From: Streptomyces sp. NL15-2K
GTDB taxonomy: Bacteria; Actinomycetota; Actinomycetes; Streptomycetales; Streptomycetaceae
DNA length: 64,000 nt
Reading direction: 5' to 3'
Assembly (NCBI RefSeq): GCF_030551255.1
Contig: NZ_CP130630.1
Coordinates: forward strand, 1,736,001-1,800,000
Positions within the stretch are counted from its first letter, which is position 1. Each line of letters starts with the position of its first letter. The notes below the pieces were generated by a model, which was not told where the DNA came from, made no database searches, and saw only the letters and a list, made by a program, of their open reading frames with translations. A program made the position numbers and the translations under genes. This document shows positions 57,854-64,000 of this stretch, in pieces.

Positions 57854-59545
57854 ATGTCTGAGACCAAGAGCCCGCTGCCCCGCGAGGTCGCCGACACGTA
57901 CGTCGACGATCTCATCGCCCTCGACCCGGTCACCGGTACCTATCTCGGCGTGCCGGAGAGTTCGAGCCGCCTGCCCGATCTCTCGCCCGCGGGCCAGGAG
58001 GCGCTCGCGGAACTCCAGCGGACCACGCTCGCGCGGCTCGACGAGGCCGAGCGGCAGCCCGGCGCGGACAGTGACATCGAGCGCCGGTGCGCGCGCCTGC
58101 TGCGCGAGCGGCTCACCGCGGAGCTCGCCGTGCACGAGGCCGACGAGGGCCTGCGCACGGTCGGTAACATGGCCACGCCCGCGCACTCGGTGCGCGATAT
58201 CTTCACCGTCACGCCGACGGAGTCGGACGAGGACTGGGCGCGGATCGCCGAGCGGCTGCGCGCGGTGCCGGCCGCGCTGGCGGGCTACCGCGAGTCCCTC
58301 GCGCTCGGTCTGGAACGCAAGCTGTACGCGGCCCCGCGCCCGACGGCCACCTTCGTCGAGCAGCTGACCGAGTGGGCGGACACGGACGGCAAGGGACGCG
58401 GCTGGTTCGAGGACTTCGCGTCGGCCGGCCCCGAGGCGCTGCGCACGGAGCTGGACGAGGCCGCCCGCGCCGCGACGGCGGCGGTCGCCGGGCTGCGGGA
58501 CTGGATGCGGGAGGTGTACGCGCCGGCGATCGAGGGCGCCCCGAACACGGTGGGCCGTGAGCGCTACGCCCGCTGGGCGCGCTACTTCAACGGCACGGAC
58601 CTCGACCTGGACGAGGCGTACGCGTACGGCTGGTCCGAGTACCACCGGCTGCTCGGCGAGATGAAGCAGGAGGCCGAGAAGATCCTGCCCGGCGCTCAGA
58701 CGCCGTGGGTGGCGCTCGCGCACCTCGACGAGCACGGCAAGCACATCGAGGGCGTCGACGAGGTCCGCGACTGGCTGCAGGGCCTGATGGACCAGGCGAT
58801 CGACACCCTCGACGGCACGCACTTCGAACTCGCCGAGCGGGTACGGCGGGTGGAGTCGCGCATCGCCCCGCCCGGCGGCGCGGCGGCCCCGTACTACACG
58901 CCCCCGTCGGAGGACTTCTCGCGCCCGGGCCGCACCTGGCTGCCGACGATGGGCCAGACCCGTTTCCCGGTCTACGACCTCGTCTCGACCTGGTACCACG
59001 AGGGCGTCCCCGGTCATCATCTCCAGCTCGCGCAGTGGGTGCACGTCGCCGGGAGCCTCTCCCGCTACCAGGCCTCCGTCGGCATGGTCAGCGCCAACGC
59101 GGAGGGCTGGGCGCTGTACGCGGAGCGCCTGATGGACGAGCTGGGCTTCCTCACGGACGCGGAACAGCGGCTCGGCTACCTGGACGCGCAGATGATGCGG
59201 GCCGCCCGGGTCATCGTCGACATCGGCATGCACCTGGAGCTGGAGATCCCGGCGGATTCCCCCTTCCACCCGGGCGAGCGCTGGACGCCGGAGCTGGCCC
59301 AGGAGTTCTTCGGCGCGCACAGCAGCCGCCCGGCGGACTTCGTGGAGAGCGAGCTGACCCGCTACCTGACGATTCCCGGCCAGGCGATCGGCTACAAGCT
59401 CGGCGAGCGAGCCTGGCTGCTGGGCCGCGAGAACGCGCGCAAGCGGCATGGTGACGCCTTCGACCTCAAGGCCTGGCACATGGCGGCCCTGTCGCAGGGC
59501 TCGCTGGGCCTGGACGGTCTGGTGGACGAGCTGTCGGCGCTGTGA
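57854..59545 (+). CDS. DUF885 family metallopeptidase-like protein
   Basis: A 563-residue, mainly helical protein of the DUF885 family, with the metal-binding motif STWYHEGVPGHHLQ (about 380-393) and a downstream glutamate in NAEGWALYAE, resembling the H-E-x-x-H gluzincin arrangement of M3/M32-like peptidases. No signal peptide. GAGGA nine bases before the ATG at 57854 supports that start. Confidence 0.87.
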   Translation: MSETKSPLPREVADTYVDDLIALDPVTGTYLGVPESSSRLPDLSPAGQEALAELQRTTLARLDEAERQPGADSDIERRCARLLRERLTAELAVHEADEGLRTVGNMATPAHSVRDIFTVTPTESDEDWARIAERLRAVPAALAGYRESLALGLERKLYAAPRPTATFVEQLTEWADTDGKGRGWFEDFASAGPEALRTELDEAARAATAAVAGLRDWMREVYAPAIEGAPNTVGRERYARWARYFNGTDLDLDEAYAYGWSEYHRLLGEMKQEAEKILPGAQTPWVALAHLDEHGKHIEGVDEVRDWLQGLMDQAIDTLDGTHFELAERVRRVESRIAPPGGAAAPYYTPPSEDFSRPGRTWLPTMGQTRFPVYDLVSTWYHEGVPGHHLQLAQWVHVAGSLSRYQASVGMVSANAEGWALYAERLMDELGFLTDAEQRLGYLDAQMMRAARVIVDIGMHLELEIPADSPFHPGERWTPELAQEFFGAHSSRPADFVESELTRYLTIPGQAIGYKLGERAWLLGRENARKRHGDAFDLKAWHMAALSQGSLGLDGLVDELSAL

Positions 59546-60400
59546 TCAGCGCTGGAAGCCGCCCTCGGAGTTGATCACCTGACCGGTGACCCAGTCCGCC
59601 TCGTCCGTCGCCAGCCAGGCGAGGAGGCGGGCCGGGTCGTCGGGCATGCCCCAGCGGCCGGCGGGGAACATCGCGGCGACGGTGTCGTACGCCTCACCGC
59701 TCATGTAATCCGTGTCCACCGGGCCGGGGTTGACCGTGTTCACGGTGACCGCGTGCTCGGCGAGCGTGTTCGACAGGGAGCGGGTGATCGAGGCGAGGGC
59801 GCCCTTCTGGAGGGCGTACGCCATCTCGCCGGGCATGCCGCCCGCGATGTCCTGTCCGGAGGTCATCATCATCACGCGGCCGCCGGGTGTCCGTGGCGGC
59901 AGTCCGGCCCGCAGCCGCGCGTACGCCTGCACGAGCAGCAGCACCGAGCGGGTGTCGATCGCCCAGTGCGCGTCGAGCATCGCGGCGTCGATGGTGTCGA
60001 GGGTGCCGTCGGAGCCGCTGAGGGCGTGGTTGGCGACGAGGATGTCGAGCCGTCCGCCGAGCGCCGAAGCGGCGGTGGCGATCAGCTCCGCGGGTACGGC
60101 CGGATCGGACAGGTCACCGGGGCCCGTCACGACCCGGGCGTCCGGGTCGCCGAGCGCGGCGCGCACGGAGGCGGCGACCTCCTCGGGCCGGTCGGCGCCC
60201 CAGGGCATCCGCTCGTCGTGCGGGACGTGGTGGTGCAGATAGACGCTCGCCCCGTACGCGGCGAGCCGCCGGGCCACCGCGTGCCCGATGCCGGCTCTTC
60301 TGCTCGCCCCGGTCACCAGGGCGGTCCTGCCGCGCAGGGGCAGGGGGTCGCGGCGCAGCTCTTCGGGGGTGGGGTGCGGGAGTAGGGGCATGCGGATCAT
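59546..60400 (-). CDS. Short-chain dehydrogenase/reductase
   Basis: A 284-residue SDR with cofactor loop TGASRRAGIGHAVARRL, an N-terminal 25-residue extension (PHPTPEELRRDPLPL), NHAL in place of N-N-A-G, and the Y-A-L-Q-K active-site pair preceded by TSGQDIAGGMPG. GTG at 60424 and ATG at 60391 are alternative starts. Its stop is directly next to the DUF885 stop, so the genes converge with no spacer. Substrate unknown. Confidence 0.85.
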   Translation of the reverse strand: MIRMPLLPHPTPEELRRDPLPLRGRTALVTGASRRAGIGHAVARRLAAYGASVYLHHHVPHDERMPWGADRPEEVAASVRAALGDPDARVVTGPGDLSDPAVPAELIATAASALGGRLDILVANHALSGSDGTLDTIDAAMLDAHWAIDTRSVLLLVQAYARLRAGLPPRTPGGRVMMMTSGQDIAGGMPGEMAYALQKGALASITRSLSNTLAEHAVTVNTVNPGPVDTDYMSGEAYDTVAAMFPAGRWGMPDDPARLLAWLATDEADWVTGQVINSEGGFQR

Positions 60401-60449
60401 GATGGGCGGAGGCCGGGTTGTCACGCACGTGGATTTTCAGCCGCGGGGT

Positions 60450-60498
60450 CTAGGCCCTGTCGTCAAATTCCCGCCTGCCGCGCGACGCCAGGCCCTAG
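60450..60498. repeat. Short palindrome-ended intergenic repeat
   Basis: A 49-bp stretch bounded by CTAGGCCCTG and CCAGGCCCTAG, imperfect inverted repeats, with an AT-richer GTCGTCAAATTC core. It resembles short dispersed elements I have seen in other Streptomyces intergenic regions; only one copy occurs in this window. Confidence 0.45.
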
Positions 60499-60501
60499 CG
60501 G

Positions 60502-60990
60502 TCAGTTCGGCAGCCGCCGTAGCTGTACGAGGCCGAGCCAGGTCTCCGGTCCAGGTTGCACATGGGCCGCGCGGACGGCGTACCGGCCGGGATCCAGGGC
60601 GACTCTGACGTGATCGGTGCGCGTGGAGTCCGTTCCGGGCCACGCCGCGTCGAACAGCAGCACCGCGCCGGGCACGTCCCAGCGCACCTCCGGCTCCCAC
60701 GTCGCCGCGTCGAGCGCCGTCGGCACCTCCGCGAGCAGCGCGGCCTCGGAGTCGGCCGCGGACCACCGTACGAAGGTTCCGTGGTCCGGCAGATACGTGG
60801 TGGAGGCGGGCTCGTCGCCGAACACCAGCGCGGCACTGTCGCCGACGGGCAACAGCCCGATGAACCCGTCCACTTCGCACGCCCGGTCGTAGTCCGACGC
60901 CGTCTCGTCCCCGTCGGCTCCGGCCCAGAACGGCAGGACCGTCTCCGGGACCGCTATGAGGGGCCCGCCGCCCGACTCCACCCACTTCAC
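60502..60990 (-). CDS. Immunity 21 family protein
   Basis: A 162-residue protein when started at the GTG at 60990, eight bases after GGAGG; an ATG at 61017 would add nine residues. The VKWVESGGGPLIAVPETVL start, DYDRACEVDGFIGLLPVG and DVPGAVLLFDAAWPG segments are those of the Imm21 group predicted as immunity proteins of polymorphic toxins. No toxin gene is adjacent, so it is an orphan, as often in Streptomyces. Confidence 0.75.
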   Translation of the reverse strand: MKWVESGGGPLIAVPETVLPFWAGADGDETASDYDRACEVDGFIGLLPVGDSAALVFGDEPASTTYLPDHGTFVRWSAADSEAALLAEVPTALDAATWEPEVRWDVPGAVLLFDAAWPGTDSTRTDHVRVALDPGRYAVRAAHVQPGPETWLGLVQLRRLPN

Positions 60991-61061
60991 CGCGCCCGCC
61001 TCCGCGTATCGCTCCATGCGCCAGAACCTACACGCATGCAAACCCCGCCGGGACCCTGCGG

Positions 61062-61535
61062 TCAGCAGCCGCAGTCCGCCGCGTCCACCGGAGCGGTCAG
61101 CCGGTCGGCGGCCCGGCGTTCGCGGCCCTCCCAGGTCTCGAACTCGAAGCCCTCGCGCGCCCAGTACTCGAAGCCGCCGAGCATCTCCTTGACCTGGTAG
61201 CCGAGTTCGGCGAGGGCGAGGGCGGCACGCGTGGCGCCGTTGCAGCCGGGACCCCAGCAATACGTCACGACCGGCACGGACTTGTCGAGGAGTTGCTCGG
61301 CCTGCTCGGGGATGAGCGCGGTGGGCAGGTGGATCGCACCCGGGATGTGGCCCTGGTTCCAGGACTCGGTGGAGCGGGAGTCGAGGACGACGAAGCCGGG
61401 GTCCCCCTCGGCGGCGAGCGCGGCGGCCACGTCGGACACGTCCGCGTGGAAGGCGAGGCTCGCGCGGAAGTAGGCGGCGGCCGCGGCCGGGGCGGCGGGA
61501 GCGACGCGCAGCACGGGATGGACGGTGGTGGTCAT
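61062..61535 (-). CDS. Rhodanese-like domain protein
   Basis: A 157-residue single rhodanese domain with VVLDSRSTESWNQGHIPGAI and the active-site loop YCWGPGCNGATR, where the cysteine of CNGATR is the expected persulfide carrier. It probably transfers sulfur in the cytoplasm. It is divergent from an Lrp-type regulator with a shared palindrome between, so it is a likely target. Confidence 0.87.
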   Translation of the reverse strand: MTTTVHPVLRVAPAAPAAAAAYFRASLAFHADVSDVAAALAAEGDPGFVVLDSRSTESWNQGHIPGAIHLPTALIPEQAEQLLDKSVPVVTYCWGPGCNGATRAALALAELGYQVKEMLGGFEYWAREGFEFETWEGRERRAADRLTAPVDAADCGC

Positions 61536-61554
61536 GTTCTGGCCCCTCCCTGGG

Positions 61555-61568
61555 GGTTGTCGACAACC
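61555..61568. promoter_or_regulatory. Operator-like palindrome between rhodanese and Lrp genes
   Basis: GGTTGTCGACAACC is a perfect 14-bp palindrome 20 bp upstream of the rhodanese start in the 123-bp divergent region. Lrp/AsnC regulators commonly bind such sites and control the neighbouring gene. Confidence 0.5.
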
Positions 61569-61658
61569 AGAAATCTACGGTCGCCGACCCACACCTTGAA
61601 GTGGCATTCCCCGGCGAACCCCTTGCTCGGCCGGTGTTTTCCCTGCTATTCCTCGGTC

Positions 61659-62105
61659 ATGACCGTGTATTCCCCGGACGCCACCGACTGGCGCATCCTC
61701 GACGTCCTCCAGCGGGAGGGCCGGGCCAGCTTCGCGGAGCTCGCCCGGGCCGTGTCCATGTCCGCGAGCGCGGTCACCGAGCGGGTGCGGCGGCTGGAGG
61801 AGGCGGGGGTCATCCAGGGGTACGCGGCGGTCGTGGACCCCGAGCGGCTCGGCCTGCCGATCCTGGCGTTCGTCCGCCTCCGCTACCCCAACGGCAACTA
61901 CAAGCCCTTCCACGATCTCGTCGCGGTGACCCCGGAGATCCTCGAGGCCCACCATGTGACCGGCGACGACTGCTTCGTGATCAAGGTCGCGGTGCGCTCG
62001 ATGCGGCACCTGGAGGAGGTGTCGGGCAAGATCGGCACGCTGGGCTCGATCACCACCAGCGTCGTCTACTCCTCACCGCTGCCCCGGCGTCCGCTGGGCC
62101 ACTGA
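61659..62105 (+). CDS. Lrp/AsnC-family transcriptional regulator
   Basis: A 148-residue regulator with an N-terminal HTH (DVLQREGRASFAELARAVSM, SASAVTERVRRLEEAGVI) and a C-terminal RAM/ligand domain ending GSITTSVVYSSP. The length is standard. It presumably controls the divergent rhodanese gene. Confidence 0.92.
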   Translation: MTVYSPDATDWRILDVLQREGRASFAELARAVSMSASAVTERVRRLEEAGVIQGYAAVVDPERLGLPILAFVRLRYPNGNYKPFHDLVAVTPEILEAHHVTGDDCFVIKVAVRSMRHLEEVSGKIGTLGSITTSVVYSSPLPRRPLGH

Positions 62106-62107
62106 CC

Positions 62108-64000
62108 TCACCCCACGCCGCGCTGCCGCAGCACCGAACCGGACCTCCCCTTCACGACCTCCAACTGCGCGTGGATCCGCCGCCGCAGATCGGGGACGTG
62201 GCTGACGATGCCGACGCTGCGGTCGCGTTCGCGCAGGGAGTCGAGGACGTCGAGGACCTCGTCGAGGGTCTGGTCGTCGAGGCTGCCGAAGCCCTCGTCG
62301 ATGAAGAGGGTGTCCAGCCGGACCCCGCCGGCCTCGTCCGTGACCACGTCGGCGAGGCCGAGGGCGAGCGCGAGGGAGGCGAAGAAGGTCTCGCCGCCGG
62401 ACAGGGTGGCCGTGTCCCGCTCGCGGCCGGTCCAGGCGTCGACTACGTGCAGCCCGAGCCCGCTGCGGCCGCGTCCGCTGCGGTCGTCGGAGTGGACGAG
62501 GGTGTAGCGGCCGGACGACATGCGTCGCAGCCGTACGGTCGCGGCGGCGGCCACCTGTTCCAGCCGGGCCGCCAGGACGTACGACTCCAGGCGCATCCGG
62601 CGTTCGTTGTCCGCCGAGGTGCCCGCGGCGAGTCCGGCCAGCCGGGCCACGCGGTCGTACTCCTCGCGCAGCGGCGCCAGCCGCCGTACCCCCGCGGACG
62701 CTCGCAGGGACAGCCGGTCGAGTTCGGCGCAGCGGCGGTCGGCGGCGTCGCGGGCGGAGGCGGCGTCGCGCAGCCGCTGGGCCGCGAGAGCCGCGGCCCG
62801 CTCCGCCGCGGTGAGGTCGGCGGGCGGCTGCTGGGCGGCGGCCGCGGTGTCGGTCTCGGCGAGGAGGGCGCGTACGGCGGCCTCCTCGGACTGCCAGGCG
62901 TCCAGCCGGTGCTGGAGTTCGCGGTGGGCCGCGTCGTCCAGGAGTGCGGCGGCCGCGGCCTGCGGTGTGTCGAAGCCGGCCCGGAAGGCGGCGTCGGCGA
63001 GGCGGGCGTCGGCGTCCTTGAGGCGCTGGGCGGTGTCCTCGGCGGCACGGGCGGCGTCGGCGGCCTCGGTGAGCAGCGCGACCCGCCGCTCCAGCTGCGC
63101 GGCCCGCGCGGCCACGCTCTCGGCGGCGCCGCGCGCCTGGGCCAACTCCGCCTCCAGCGTGGCCTTCTCGCGGTCCAGGCGCTCGCGGCGACCGACCCGG
63201 GAGGCCGCCCGCACCGCCGTCTGCTGGTGGGCGGCGGTGCGCCGCTCGTGTTCGTCCTCGGCCCGGCGCAGCTCCTCGTGCGCGGGGTGCAGGGCGGAGG
63301 CGTCCCTGCGGGCCTGCGCGTACAGCCGCTCCAACTCGTCGGCGGCTTCGGCGAGTTGGTTCGTCGGCGTGTCCCCGGCCTCGGCGGTGGCGGCGGCCAG
63401 GGCTTCCCGTACGACGCCCAGGCGCCGTTCCTGCTCGGCGTGCTGTTCCTCCGCCTGCTGGTACGCCGCCAGCGCCCGCTCCTCCGCCTCCCGGTCGACG
63501 TGTCCGGCGTCCTTGCGCGCGGGTGCGGGGTGGTCGGTGGCGCCGCAGACGGCACAGGGCTCGCCGTCCGTGAGCTGGGCGGCGAGTTCGGCGGCGATGC
63601 CGTTCAGTCGCTGTTCCTTCACGTCCAGCCAGTGCGCCTTGGCCTTCAGCGCCTGCTCTCGCGCGAGACCGGCCTGTTCGGCGGCCGTGTCCGTGTCGCC
63701 GGCCAGTTGGTCGCGCATCCGGGCGGCGGCGAGCCGCTGCCGGGCGGGCTCGCGCCGCACGGCGAGTTGCTCGGCGCGGGTCGCGGCCTCCTGGGCGGAC
63801 TCGATACGGGCCTGAAGACCCGCCCGGGTCGCCTCCCACCCGGCGAGCCAGGTCTCCGCCTCCAGACGGACGTCCTCGTCGGCCCGCTCCTGACGGTCCA
63901 GGTCGACGCGCTCGGCGACGAGTTCGGCGAGCCGCTGCTCGGCACGACGGGCCGACTCCAGCCCGCCCAGCTCCTCGGTGGCCCGGCGCGCGGCGGTGGC
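62108..64000 (-). CDS. sbcC: Nuclease SbcCD subunit C (SbcC), C-terminal part (partial)
   Basis: The reading frame is open from its stop at 62108 to the right edge (631 codons), so the N-terminal ATPase half lies outside the window. Visible parts are long Ala/Glu/Arg-rich coiled coils around a zinc-hook C-x-x-C (EPCAVCGATDHP), and the C-terminal ATPase lobe with signature LSGGETFFASLALALGLADV, Walker B TLFIDEGFGSLD and a switch histidine in IVSHVPDLR. With SbcD it trims hairpins and double-strand ends. It is two bases from the converging Lrp gene. Confidence 0.92.
   Translation of the reverse strand, partial: ATAARRATEELGGLESARRAEQRLAELVAERVDLDRQERADEDVRLEAETWLAGWEATRAGLQARIESAQEAATRAEQLAVRREPARQRLAAARMRDQLAGDTDTAAEQAGLAREQALKAKAHWLDVKEQRLNGIAAELAAQLTDGEPCAVCGATDHPAPARKDAGHVDREAEERALAAYQQAEEQHAEQERRLGVVREALAAATAEAGDTPTNQLAEAADELERLYAQARRDASALHPAHEELRRAEDEHERRTAAHQQTAVRAASRVGRRERLDREKATLEAELAQARGAAESVAARAAQLERRVALLTEAADAARAAEDTAQRLKDADARLADAAFRAGFDTPQAAAAALLDDAAHRELQHRLDAWQSEEAAVRALLAETDTAAAAQQPPADLTAAERAAALAAQRLRDAASARDAADRRCAELDRLSLRASAGVRRLAPLREEYDRVARLAGLAAGTSADNERRMRLESYVLAARLEQVAAAATVRLRRMSSGRYTLVHSDDRSGRGRSGLGLHVVDAWTGRERDTATLSGGETFFASLALALGLADVVTDEAGGVRLDTLFIDEGFGSLDDQTLDEVLDVLDSLRERDRSVGIVSHVPDLRRRIHAQLEVVKGRSGSVLRQRGVG

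Overview
The window looks like chromosomal DNA of a Streptomyces. It is very GC-rich with strong GC bias at third codon positions, start codons are often GTG or TTG, TTA codons are rare, and lineage-typical families occur (DUF397 tail, Asp23, ECF41 sigma, Tat-exported PhoD, SsgA-era regulators absent). All assignments rest on reading motifs and recalled family features; no database search was possible.

Layout. 0-4.6 kb: biotin cluster (bioF divergent from bioB-bioA-bioD), with an IS481-family element inserted exactly at the bioD stop codon (4.6-5.7 kb). 5.8-10.8 kb: a small methyltransferase, a Fic-like/RHH toxin-antitoxin pair, and an ABC exporter of the MacB/FtsX type. 10.8-17.4 kb: an F420-type oxidoreductase and a Frc-like sugar uptake locus (kinase and monooxygenase divergent from binding protein, permease, single-domain ATPase and LacI regulator). 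17.5-22.2 kb: a decayed stretch with pieces of an SDR, a rhamnosidase, an esterase and an acetyltransferase between intact Asp23, FAD-monooxygenase and GNAT genes. 22.3-28.5 kb: two CNNM/CorC-like membrane proteins, an SGNH hydrolase, DUF4326, purB and a mismatch glycosylase. 28.6-37.9 kb: ABC transporter plus two-component system, ROK and GntR regulators, an ECF41 sigma factor with its likely own promoter, and hydrolases.

38.1-54.2 kb is the most notable part: a probable natural-product cluster. The minus-strand operon 54236->44841 encodes a small membrane protein, a DUF2156 aminoacyl-transferase-like protein, an acyl-CoA-dehydrogenase-like flavoenzyme, a fatty-acyl reductase-like SDR, a class III aminotransferase, an SRPBCC protein, a flavin reductase, a DadA-like FAD oxidase and a WS/DGAT-like acyltransferase. 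This set parallels the valanimycin logic (VlmO, VlmA, VlmH, VlmR) joined to an alkylamine-forming module, so I propose an azoxy or other N-N-bonded lipid of the azodyrecin/KA57-A kind. The opposing arm (38147-44781) carries an HD-domain protein, a halogenase-like flavoenzyme, a TTA-containing sigma factor, an unusual Ala-rich repeat protein, a UbiB-family kinase and an LCMT-like methyltransferase. Tandem repeats and a MITE-like element are concentrated here.

54.5-64 kb returns to ordinary genes: PhoD phosphatase with a candidate PHO box, an ACT-GNAT protein, a DUF885 peptidase, an SDR, an Imm21 protein, a rhodanese, an Lrp regulator and the C-terminal part of SbcC, which runs off the right edge.
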